A stretch of 64,000 nucleotides of DNA from Rufibacter sp. XAAS-G3-1 (GTDB lineage Bacteria > Bacteroidota > Bacteroidia > Cytophagales > Hymenobacteraceae), in the NCBI RefSeq assembly GCF_013623775.1, contig NZ_JABFAM010000005.1, forward strand, positions 310,001 to 374,000. The letters run 5' to 3'. Below the pieces are notes generated by a model that saw only the letters and a program-made list of their open reading frames with translations, ran no database searches and had not been told where the DNA came from. This document shows positions 50,811-58,070 of the stretch, piece by piece; positions within the stretch are counted from its first letter, which is position 1; each line of letters starts with the position of its first letter. A program made the translations under genes and the position numbers.

Positions 50811-51425
50811 ATGAAAACGTATATCAAGTTCATTGTTTCAGTTGCCCTACTGTTTGCTTTTAAGCCTACAAGTTCTTTTGCGCAAATAAACAAAAACGAA
50901 TTAGCGTTAGGGCTGGGCCTTGCTTCGGGTAATGGATATCCTGTTTACAGGCTTCCAGACAGTGATGGCGGAATATATACGGCAATGCTTTATGCAGAAT
51001 ATGGTCTAAGCAATTTATTTAGCGCGGGGCCCTACTTTCTGTATTCACGTGAAGTGGCTACTTATACCAATGATTATTATCCTGCCTTAAACTCAAAAGA
51101 TGTCTGTTCTGGGTATGACGTTGGGGTGAGAGGTTCTTTCAATACAGGCTCCTTCCTATTTACACAATCAAACGTACACCTTTACTTTACAGGGTTTTAC
51201 GGTTATACCTTTAGGTCTGTGGTGTATGATAAAAAAAACATATACCGAGATGACTTCAATACCAAAGTACATGATGCCTATCATGGAGGATTAATTGGGC
51301 TATCCTATCATTTACATCCCAAAATTGAATTGTATGGTGAAGCCGGTTTCTCAAAAGAGTTAATACTGGGGGTAGGCTTTCGGTTCTTGGTGAAAAGAAA
51401 TAATAAGACATCATCAGTTATTTAA
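50811..51425 (+). CDS. Secreted or outer-membrane beta-barrel-like protein of unknown function
   Basis: 204 residues from the ATG at 50811, which begins a signal peptide (MKTYIKFIVSVALLFAFKPT, cleavage near FAQ at 25); an upstream ATG would hide it. The mature part alternates Gly, aromatic and polar residues (NELALGLGLASGNGYPVYRL, then FNTGSFLFTQSNVHLYFTGF, ending LGVGFRFLVKRNNKTSSVI), which suggests an 8- to 10-strand outer-membrane barrel. Base use is more AT-rich than in the flanking enzyme genes, which might mean horizontal acquisition. No family recognised. Confidence 0.72.
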   Translation: MKTYIKFIVSVALLFAFKPTSSFAQINKNELALGLGLASGNGYPVYRLPDSDGGIYTAMLYAEYGLSNLFSAGPYFLYSREVATYTNDYYPALNSKDVCSGYDVGVRGSFNTGSFLFTQSNVHLYFTGFYGYTFRSVVYDKKNIYRDDFNTKVHDAYHGGLIGLSYHLHPKIELYGEAGFSKELILGVGFRFLVKRNNKTSSVI

Positions 51426-51434
51426 CTGACGTTA

Positions 51435-51594
51435 GAGCTTGTTTACATTTGAGGTTTGCTGGCGAAAATGACCAGAGAAAGGTTCTGCGAAAGCGTTTTT
51501 TGAGCCGCGTAGCAGCGCTACGGGGCGAGAAAAAGGCGAACGCAGGTTCTTTTTATGGCCGTTTGTAGCGCAAAAATGAAATGTAAACATGCTC
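51435..51594. mobile_element. MITE-like element, copy 2 (160 bp)
   Basis: Ends GAGCTTGTTTACATTTGAGG and AAAATGAAATGTAAACATGC-TC; the TIR core GAGC[A/T]TGTTTACATTT is perfect but for one base. Both flanks carry TTA (51432-51434 and 51595-51597). It has exactly the same length as copy 1 at 35670-35829 and the same interior (AGAGAAAGGTTCTGCGAAAG, GTAGCAGCGCTAC hairpin). Confidence 0.9.
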
Positions 51595-51597
51595 TTA

Positions 51598-51689
51598 GAC
51601 TCACCTTTCTTTAGACAGGTATCTGGGGCAGATTGGTTTAAACTATTATGCAATTTCAAGATATACCTTGGGTAGTACGAACAGCTCTA
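51598..51689. other. Spacer between two inverted MITE-like copies
   Basis: About 90 bp separate two oppositely oriented copies. The region is AT-rich and contains no gene and no further repeat that I can identify. Confidence 0.5.
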
Positions 51690-51795
51690 GAGCATGTTTA
51701 CATTTCATCTTTGCGCTGCAAAATGCCATAAAAACGCTTCCGCAGAACCTTTCTCTGGTCATTTTCGCCAGCAAACCTCAAATGTAAACAAGCTT
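51690..51795. mobile_element. MITE-like element, copy 3, internally deleted (106 bp)
   Basis: Starts GAGCATGTTTACATTTCATC and ends CAAATGTAAACAAGCTT, the reverse orientation of copy 2. It matches copy 2 end to end except for about 54 missing central bases, including the hairpin. Flanking triplets are CTA and TTA, two of three identical. Confidence 0.8.
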
Positions 51796-51832
51796 TTAAC
51801 CTTATCGCTTTCCTAGCTTCTCGCTTTTAAAC

Positions 51833-51882
51833 ATCTTGCGTTTAAGGCCTGTTTTTCTAAAAACAGGCCTTAAACGCAAGAT
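51833..51882. repeat. GCCTGTTTT-family palindrome, perfect 24-bp arms
   Basis: ATCTTGCGTTTAAGGCCTGT-TTTT and its exact reverse complement enclose two bases. It lies between the MITE pair and kynU. Confidence 0.92.
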
Positions 51883-51978
51883 TGCATACAGAAGAGTTCC
51901 AGTTAAAGTTTTTATGGTGGTCTAACGCCTGTTAGGTAATTTAGCCAACCGTTCATTGTTGATTTTCCTATAACCCGC

Positions 51979-53250
51979 ATGTCTTTTCAAAATACCCTTG
52001 CCTTTGCCCAGTCGTTAGATCAGGCAGACCCGCTTCGTTCTTTTAGAGGTCAGTTTTATATTCCGCAGCATAACGGGAAAGATACCGTCTACCTCTGCGG
52101 TAATTCTTTGGGTTTGCAGCCTAAGAGCGCCAGGGCCGCCTTGGAAGCGGAGATGGCGAAATGGGCAGAGCTAGGCGTGGAGGGGCACTTTACCGGGGAA
52201 AACCAATGGTTTACGTACCACACAGGCTTGGCGGAACCTACGGCCAGAGTAGTGGGGGCCAAGCCCGGGGAAGTGGTGGTGATGAACCAACTCACGGTGA
52301 ACCTGCACCTCATGCTGGTTTCCTTCTATCGGCCGCAAGGGCAGCGGTATAAAATTCTGACCGAGGCCGGAGCTTTCCCCTCAGACCAGTATGCCCTGGA
52401 GAGCCAGGTGAAATTCCATGGATTTAATCCAGATAATGCCATCATTGAGGTAGCGCCGCGCGAGGGGGAGCACATCCTTCGTGCCGAGGACATCATCAGA
52501 ACCATTCAGGAACACGGGCAAGAGCTGGCGTTGGTGATGATGGGTGGCGTGAACTACTACACGGGGCAGGTCTTTGACATGGCGGCAATCACGCAGGCGG
52601 CCCATGCGGTGGGTGCCACCTGTGGGTTTGATCTGGCCCACGCGGCCGGTAATGTGACGTTGCAATTGCATGATTGGGACGTGGACTTTGCCGTGTGGTG
52701 TACCTATAAATACATGAACTCGGGCCCGGGCGGAACTTCGGGGGTGTTTGTGCACGAGCGCCACGCGCAGAACCCAGAGTTGCCCCGGCTTGCCGGTTGG
52801 TGGGGCCATGACCAGAGCGTGCGGTTCCAGATGAAAAAAGGCTTTATTCCCATGGCGGGGGCCGAAGGATGGCAACTGTCCAACAGCCAGATTCTGCCCA
52901 TGGCCGTGCACAAAGCCTCATTGGAACTCTTTGACCAGGCGGGCATGGAAAACCTGCGGGCCAAAAGCGAGCAACTGACCGGCTATCTTGAATTCTTACT
53001 CAAAGGACTACGGCAGCCCAAAGAAGCTCTGGAGGTGATTACCCCTGAAGAGCCATCGGCCAGAGGCTGCCAACTTTCGCTGCTGGTGCACCAGAACGGG
53101 CGGCAATTGTTTGAAACGCTCATGGCCAACGGCTTCATCCTGGACTGGCGCGAACCCAACGTGATACGGGTAGCACCCACCCCGCTGTACAATACCTTTG
53201 AAGACGTGTACCGGTTCGGGCTGTTTCTGGTGGCGCATTTCAATCAATAG
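51979..53250 (+). CDS. kynU: Kynureninase
   Basis: 423 residues. A PLP enzyme that splits kynurenine or 3-hydroxykynurenine to (3-hydroxy)anthranilate and alanine. Seen: the N-terminal LYLCGNSLGLQPKSARAALE-type motif (here VYLCGNSLGLQPK), FDLAHAAGNVTLQLHDWDVD with the Asp that contacts the PLP ring, the Schiff-base lysine in WCTYKYMNSGPGGTSG, and RLAGWWGHDQ. GGTSG is the usual phosphate-side loop. It lies 1.3 kb downstream of the ACMSD gene with a small barrel-like gene and mobile repeats between. Confidence 0.96.
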   Translation: MSFQNTLAFAQSLDQADPLRSFRGQFYIPQHNGKDTVYLCGNSLGLQPKSARAALEAEMAKWAELGVEGHFTGENQWFTYHTGLAEPTARVVGAKPGEVVVMNQLTVNLHLMLVSFYRPQGQRYKILTEAGAFPSDQYALESQVKFHGFNPDNAIIEVAPREGEHILRAEDIIRTIQEHGQELALVMMGGVNYYTGQVFDMAAITQAAHAVGATCGFDLAHAAGNVTLQLHDWDVDFAVWCTYKYMNSGPGGTSGVFVHERHAQNPELPRLAGWWGHDQSVRFQMKKGFIPMAGAEGWQLSNSQILPMAVHKASLELFDQAGMENLRAKSEQLTGYLEFLLKGLRQPKEALEVITPEEPSARGCQLSLLVHQNGRQLFETLMANGFILDWREPNVIRVAPTPLYNTFEDVYRFGLFLVAHFNQ

Positions 53251-53275
53251 ACCTACCTCCCACAGGTGTTTAAGG

Positions 53276-53319
53276 CAGCGTTTAGAGGTGTTTTTCAGAA
53301 AAACGGCCTTTAAACGCTG
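53276..53319. repeat. GCCTGTTTT-family palindrome
   Basis: CAGCGTTTAGAGGTGTTTTT and AAAAACGGCCTTTAAACGCTG with two mismatches, 25 bp after the kynU stop codon. A further degenerate member lies at about 53397-53440. Confidence 0.78.
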
Positions 53320-53505
53320 CTTCTTTTATAAAATACCAGTAGGTTAAAAGATAGCTTCTGAGAAAGAGTACGTTAGCTGGTTTCTGGCTCTGTTGTTTTT
53401 TTCTTCTTTTTCTGAAAATAAGCCGGAAACAGGCGCGTAGTTTCCGTATGAAGTAGGCCATTATACGAAGCTTATGAGCGCCTCCTTCCAGAAACAGCAG
53501 CGGCC

Positions 53506-54813
53506 ATGGATATGTACCTGATTTCATTTGTGGTGATAGGAATCGCCGCTTTGGCCATGGCCTGGTTGCCTATCTGGTTTAAGGAGGTGCCTTTCTCCTA
53601 CACCATGCTCTTTATTGGCGTAGGATTTCTGCTCTATAAATTGCCATTAGGGCTGCCAGAGCCAGATCCGCTGCGCCAGAATGAATTAGCCTTGCACCTG
53701 TCAGAACTGTGCGTCATTGTCACGCTCATGGGCACGGGCATCAAAATCAACCGCAGGTTTTCCTTGTATAGTTGGCAGGTACCGTTGCGGCTGGTGAGTT
53801 GGACTATGTTGCTCTGCATTGGGGCGCTGGCCTGCATAGCGTGGTGGTGGCTCGGTTTTCCGGTGGCCTCGGCGGTATTGCTGGCCGCGGCCCTGGCGCC
53901 CACAGACCCGGTGCTGGCCTCTGATGTGCAGGTGGGGCCACCCAGTGAGGAAGTGGAAGACGCCACCCGCTTCGCCCTCACCGCCGAGGCTGGCCTGAAT
54001 GACGGCATGGCCTTTCCGTTTACCTGGTTGGCCATCGCTTTAGCCCTGCACGGACTGAACCCCGAAAACTGGTTAGGGCATTGGCTTGCCTATGATTTGC
54101 TGTACCGCATTGTGGTAGGCGTAGGAATGGGTTTTCTGCTGGGCAAAGTGTTGGAGTACCTTTTGTTTAAACTCCCTAAGAAGGGGAGTTTCCCCCAGAC
54201 GCAGGACGGATTTGTGGCCATCTCGGCTACGTTGCTGGTGTACGGGCTTACTGAAATGGTGCACGGCTACGGGTTCGTCGCCGTCTTTGTGACGGGCCTT
54301 ACCCTCAAACACTACGAAAAGGATGCTGGTTACCACCGAGAAATGCATGATTTCACCGACCAGATTGAGCGGATTCTGGTTGTGATTGTCTTGATTCTGT
54401 TGGGCGGAAGCATCAGCCGGGGTTTGTTAGAGGCACTTACCTGGCAGGGGGCGGTGGTGGGCATCGGCTTTCTGTTAATCATACGGCCGCTGGCTGGGTA
54501 CATTGGTCTTTTGGGTGTTCCGGTGAAAACACGCGAGAAATGGGCCATCAGCTTTTTCGGGATTAGAGGCATTGGATCCATTTTTTACGTCTCCTTTGCT
54601 TTGGGCGAGGCCGAGTTCGTGAACCCAGAGGAAATATGGGCCATTGTAGGGTTCACCATTCTGCTTTCCATTTTCATTCACGGCGTCTTGGCCACTCCTG
54701 TCATGCGGCACTTAGACAAAGCCCGGAGGCCAGGGGATTTCATTGATCCTGAGCAGGCCGCACAGGAAATGTCAGAAGATGAAAAAAGCGGCACGGCCGA
54801 AAACGCTGCATAA
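53506..54813 (+). CDS. Cation:proton antiporter (CPA1/NhaP type)
   Basis: 435 residues. About 12 hydrophobic helices fill residues 3-410. The central segment AALAPTDPVLASDVQVGPPS (about 128-147) has the ATDP-type motif and the ND-like site LTAEAGLNDGMAFPFTWLAI (about 158-177), the LxxEsglND signature of NhaP/NHE-type sodium-proton exchangers. The C-terminal 40 residues are charged (FIDPEQAAQEMSEDEKSGTA). It exchanges Na+ or K+ for H+ at the inner membrane and maintains pH. It lies after kynU; no functional link is implied. Confidence 0.9.
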   Translation: MDMYLISFVVIGIAALAMAWLPIWFKEVPFSYTMLFIGVGFLLYKLPLGLPEPDPLRQNELALHLSELCVIVTLMGTGIKINRRFSLYSWQVPLRLVSWTMLLCIGALACIAWWWLGFPVASAVLLAAALAPTDPVLASDVQVGPPSEEVEDATRFALTAEAGLNDGMAFPFTWLAIALALHGLNPENWLGHWLAYDLLYRIVVGVGMGFLLGKVLEYLLFKLPKKGSFPQTQDGFVAISATLLVYGLTEMVHGYGFVAVFVTGLTLKHYEKDAGYHREMHDFTDQIERILVVIVLILLGGSISRGLLEALTWQGAVVGIGFLLIIRPLAGYIGLLGVPVKTREKWAISFFGIRGIGSIFYVSFALGEAEFVNPEEIWAIVGFTILLSIFIHGVLATPVMRHLDKARRPGDFIDPEQAAQEMSEDEKSGTAENAA

Positions 54814-54835
54814 TACATTGCTATAACTTTGCTTG

Positions 54836-55453
54836 ATGCCGTCCTTAGCAACAGAATTCCGTGCGCAGTCTGCTTCTTTCCAATTAGCCATGCCAGACGC
54901 AGAGGTGTATCTGGTGCCTGATTTCATTTCTGAGGAAAAGCAGATGCCGTTACAACAGACATTGGAGAACAACATAGCGTGGCGGCAGGAAAAAATCAGA
55001 ATGTTCGGCAGGCAGATAGATCAGCCAAGGCTCACCGCCTGGTACGCCGATGCCGGTAAAGCCTACACCTACTCTGGGCTTACCTGGGAGCCGCTGCCCT
55101 GGCTCCCCGATTTGTCAGAACTGAGAAGCCAACTGGAAAAACTCACCGGTGCGGCCTTCAACAGCGTTTTGTTGAATCTCTACCGAAACGGACAAGACAG
55201 CATGGGCTGGCACGCCGATGATGAGCCGGAACTAGGCCGGAACCCGATTATCGCATCAGTAAGTCTGGGCCAGGAGCGCACGTTCTCATTCCGGCATAAG
55301 CAGCAAAAAGACCTGAAACAGCAACTCGTCTTGCCTTCCGGAAGTCTGCTGCTCATGGCTGGCCCCACCCAGCATTTCTGGCACCATCAACTCCCTAAAA
55401 CCACCAAACCTCTGCAACCCAGAATCAACCTCACGTTTAGGTTTATTGAATGA
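54836..55453 (+). CDS. alkB: Alpha-ketoglutarate-dependent dioxygenase AlkB-type
   Basis: 205 residues from ATG 54836 (a TTG three bases upstream is not needed). It oxidatively removes methyl groups from damaged bases. Seen: the nucleotide-recognition lid, then the Fe(II) ligands HxD in SMGWHADDEPELGRNPIIAS (a signature of the AlkB family), a distal His in AGPTQHFWHHQLPK, and the RxNLTFR motif in QPRINLTFRF that binds 2-oxoglutarate. The 5' end is only 22 bp after the antiporter gene. It converges with the ogt gene, another alkylation-repair enzyme, across a 530-bp repeat region. Confidence 0.93.
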   Translation: MPSLATEFRAQSASFQLAMPDAEVYLVPDFISEEKQMPLQQTLENNIAWRQEKIRMFGRQIDQPRLTAWYADAGKAYTYSGLTWEPLPWLPDLSELRSQLEKLTGAAFNSVLLNLYRNGQDSMGWHADDEPELGRNPIIASVSLGQERTFSFRHKQQKDLKQQLVLPSGSLLLMAGPTQHFWHHQLPKTTKPLQPRINLTFRFIE

Positions 55454-55590
55454 ATGAGAGAATGAGGGGATTTGGAGATGAGGAGATGAGGAGATTTGGA
55501 AATTTGAAAATTTGAAAATGAACCTGTTTAGAGTTTTTCATTAACCGCATTTAAAGGAATTTCTCTGGGGCAAGTGCCCGCTTTTACCGT

Positions 55591-55628
55591 CGTTTTTAGG
55601 CTATTTTTATGAAAACAGGCTAAAAACG
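55591..55628. repeat. GCCTGTTTT-family palindrome
   Basis: CGTTTTTAGGCTATTTT and AAAACAGGCTAAAAACG, one mismatch. It shares the TTATGAAAAC loop region with its neighbour at 55671-55706, so both were probably copied from one source. Confidence 0.82.
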
Positions 55629-55670
55629 AGAGGTTTATTTGTACACTGCCGTAAGCGTCCGTCTGTACCC

Positions 55671-55706
55671 CGTTTTCAGGCTACTTTTATGAAAACAGGC
55701 GCAAAA
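55671..55706. repeat. GCCTGTTTT-family palindrome
   Basis: CGTTTTCAGGCTACTTTTAT then GAAAACAGGCGCAAAA, several mismatches. It is 42 bp downstream of a near-identical member. Confidence 0.7.
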
Positions 55707-55979
55707 TTCTAAACAGCTTCAATGAAAAGATGTTCAGTGGGGAGATTGGAGTTATTTTCTATAGCCGTCTACAGCCCGTATTTACTTCCGTGACTTCCTA
55801 GAAGCAGATCCCAAAGCACGGAAGTAAATCCGAGCATAATATCAAAAATCATCTCCACATCTTCTCATCTCCACATCTTCTCATCTCCACATCTTCTCAT
55901 CTCCACATCTTCTCATCTTCTCATCTCCAAATCTTCTCATCTCCTCATCTCCTCATCTCCAAATCCCAAAATCTCTCAT

Positions 55980-56483
55980 TCAAAAAAGAGCCGTTTGGTA
56001 CGTGCCTATCATCTTGGCTTCGTGCTCCAGAAGCCATTGTTTTCGCCAGAGGCCCCCGGCATACCCGGTCAGCTGCCCTTGCGCTCCTACCACGCGGTGG
56101 CAAGGCACCAGCACCAGCCAGGGGTTGGCTCCGTTGGCCGCGCCCACGGCCCGTACCGCTCCGGCATTGCCCATTCGCTTGGCCAAGCCTAAGTAATGAT
56201 CAGTGCGGCCCGCCGGAATCTGTTGCAAGGCCTGCCATACCTGTTGCTGAAAAGGAGTGCCTTGGGCGAGCAATGGGATGTTAAAGGTTTGGCGGTTACC
56301 GGCAAAATATTCTTCTAGCTGGGTGGCCGCCTGCGTCAGGCAAGGAGGTGAAACAGGGCTGTCCGTTTCTGGGCCGTTTTCCAGAAAAGAAGCCCTAACC
56401 AGATGGTTTTCCGTAGAGGTTAGCTGGATAGTGCCAATGGGAGAAGGCACATGGCGCACAAAGAGCAACGGAGGAACAGGCAT
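55980..56483 (-). CDS. ogt: Methylated-DNA--protein-cysteine S-methyltransferase
   Basis: 167 residues, the single-domain Ogt form. It repairs O6-alkylguanine by suicide transfer to its own Cys. Seen: FQQQVWQALQQIPAGRTDHY, GAVRAVGAANGANPWLVLVP and the active site PCHRVVGAQGQLTGYAGGLW, where the first Cys is the acceptor. Residues about 30-42 (VRASFLENGPETD) are encoded by a stretch resembling a GCCTGTTTT palindrome (56361-56397), which would be an unusual case of a repeat inside a coding region. It converges with alkB. Confidence 0.95.
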   Translation of the reverse strand: MPVPPLLFVRHVPSPIGTIQLTSTENHLVRASFLENGPETDSPVSPPCLTQAATQLEEYFAGNRQTFNIPLLAQGTPFQQQVWQALQQIPAGRTDHYLGLAKRMGNAGAVRAVGAANGANPWLVLVPCHRVVGAQGQLTGYAGGLWRKQWLLEHEAKMIGTYQTALF

Positions 56484-56589
56484 GGCAAGGCTTTTTCACA
56501 AATTTTAACCTAAGTTTACCTCTTCTTTCCGTAGAATGCACTATTTCAGGGCGGTTTCTGCGCCCGCAGATTTTATGTAACGTAAATTG

Positions 56590-57939
56590 ATGGAGAAAAC
56601 CACCCAACTCAGTGTCATGGGCGGGGGCCTGGTAGGCTGCCTGCTGTCTTTGTACCTGGCCAAACAAGGCTACCGGGTGGATGTCTACGAACGAAGGCCA
56701 GACCTGCGCCGCACCGACATTGGCGGCGGCCGCTCCATCAACCTCGCCCTGAGTGACCGGGGCTGGCGCGCGCTGGAAACCATCGGCATAGCCGAGGATA
56801 TCAAGAAAGTGGCCATTCCTATGTACCGCCGCATCATGCATGACAAGAACGGCAACCTTTCTTTTCAGCCGTACGGGCAGGAAGGACAGGCTATCTATTC
56901 TGTTTCGCGGGGTGGGCTGAACCAAGCCTTATTAGACCTGGCCGAGGCCGAGCCTACCATCTCATTGCATTTCCAGCAGCAGGTCATGGAGGTGGAAGTA
57001 GCCACCAACAGAGTGACCATGCTGGATAATAGCACCGGCCAGGCGCGCCACATTCAGCCAGACGTGATTTTCGCCGCCGATGGGGCGTATTCTATGGTGC
57101 GGCTGTCGTTGCAGAAAACAGACCGGTTCAATTATGAGCAAAGTTACCTGGACTACGGCTACAAAGAACTCACCATTCCGCCTGCGGCCGATGGTAGCTG
57201 GCAATTGGAGAAGAACGCGCTGCACATCTGGCCGCGGGGGCAGTACATGATGATTGCGCTGCCCAACGTAGACGGCTCTTTCACCTGTACCCTGTTTTTC
57301 CCTTATGAAGGCGAACCCTCGTTTCAGTTTTTGCAGACCGAGGCCCAGGTAAACGCCTTCTTCCAAGAGGTTTTCCCAGATGTGACCGCGCTTATGCCAG
57401 ACCTGGCGCAGGAGTTCTTTGAAAACCCCATTGGCTCACTGGTGACCATCAAATGCCTGCCCTGGCGGCACAGCGGCAAAATCCTCTTGCTGGGAGATGC
57501 GGCCCACGCCATCGTGCCGTTCTACGGCCAAGGCATGAACGCCGGGTTTGAGGACTGCACCGTGTTGCGTGGCCTGCTGGAACAGCACCAAGACGATTGG
57601 GAAACGATCTTCCAGACCTTTCAGGACGTACGCAAACCCAATACAGACGCCATCGCAGATTTGGCTGTCTATAACTTTATTGAGATGCGGGACAAAGTGG
57701 CTGATCCTCGTTTTTTGCTGCAAAAGAAAATAGAAGCCAAAATCACCGCTCAATACCCAGATTCCTGGCTTCCGCTGTATTCCATGGTCACCTTTTCCCC
57801 AGATATTCCGTATGCAGAGGCACTGGCCAACGGGCAGCGGCAAGAAGAGATTATGCGCCAGTTAATGGAATATATTGAGAAAGAAGGAGATTATGACAAA
57901 CCCCTGGTGCAGCAGTACCTTCAGGCCAAACTGACGTAA
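56590..57939 (+). CDS. kmo: Kynurenine 3-monooxygenase
   Basis: 449 residues from ATG 56590; a TTG three bases upstream is an alternative. A class A FAD-dependent hydroxylase that turns kynurenine into 3-hydroxykynurenine with NADPH and O2. Seen: the FAD fingerprint SVMGGGLVGCLLSLYLAKQG (8-27) ending in YERRPDLR, the DIGGGRSINLALSDRGWRAL segment typical of KMO, and LLGDAAHAIVPFYGQGMNAG (near 300) followed by FEDC, the second FAD/substrate region with the KMO FYGQGMNAGFED signature. It is separated from kynU by three non-pathway genes. Confidence 0.96.
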   Translation: MEKTTQLSVMGGGLVGCLLSLYLAKQGYRVDVYERRPDLRRTDIGGGRSINLALSDRGWRALETIGIAEDIKKVAIPMYRRIMHDKNGNLSFQPYGQEGQAIYSVSRGGLNQALLDLAEAEPTISLHFQQQVMEVEVATNRVTMLDNSTGQARHIQPDVIFAADGAYSMVRLSLQKTDRFNYEQSYLDYGYKELTIPPAADGSWQLEKNALHIWPRGQYMMIALPNVDGSFTCTLFFPYEGEPSFQFLQTEAQVNAFFQEVFPDVTALMPDLAQEFFENPIGSLVTIKCLPWRHSGKILLLGDAAHAIVPFYGQGMNAGFEDCTVLRGLLEQHQDDWETIFQTFQDVRKPNTDAIADLAVYNFIEMRDKVADPRFLLQKKIEAKITAQYPDSWLPLYSMVTFSPDIPYAEALANGQRQEEIMRQLMEYIEKEGDYDKPLVQQYLQAKLT

Positions 57940-57949
57940 GCCAACTTTC

Positions 57950-57986
57950 GTTTTTAACCCGGTTTTCTAAAAAGACGCTAAAAACA
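57950..57986. repeat. GCCTGTTTT-family palindrome, degenerate
   Basis: CGTTTTTAACCCGGTTTTCT and AAAAGACGCTAAAAACACC, beginning 10 bp after the kmo stop codon. Confidence 0.6.
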
Positions 57987-58070
57987 CCACCTTTGTAGTA
58001 ATTTCCTTTACCCAACTACAAACACCTGTCCTGCCGCTTTGCAGAAGGTGAGGTGAACTGATTTTTTTAC

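Larger units (their letters stand above)
55447..55985. repeat. Large purine/pyrimidine inverted repeat between alkB and ogt
   Basis: Left arm starts TGAATGAGAGAATGAGGGGA and continues with TTTGGAGATGAGGAGATGAG (55447-55500). The right arm, read in reverse, begins TGAATGAGAGATTTTGGGAT and TTGGAGATGAGGAGATGAGG (about 55925-55985), so the ends mirror each other. The right part also contains a tandem array of ACATCTTCTCATCTCC units (about 55855-55925). Inside lie two GCCTGTTTT palindromes (55591-55628, 55671-55706) and an ACTTCCGTGACTTC / GCACGGAAGTAAAT inverted pair. No gene is seen in it. Confidence 0.75.

Noticed and set aside
55855-55975. Possible CRISPR-like array in the ACATCTTCTCATCTCC units
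   Set aside because: Units are contiguous without spacers, are low-complexity pyrimidine DNA, and mirror the purine tract at 55.45 kb.
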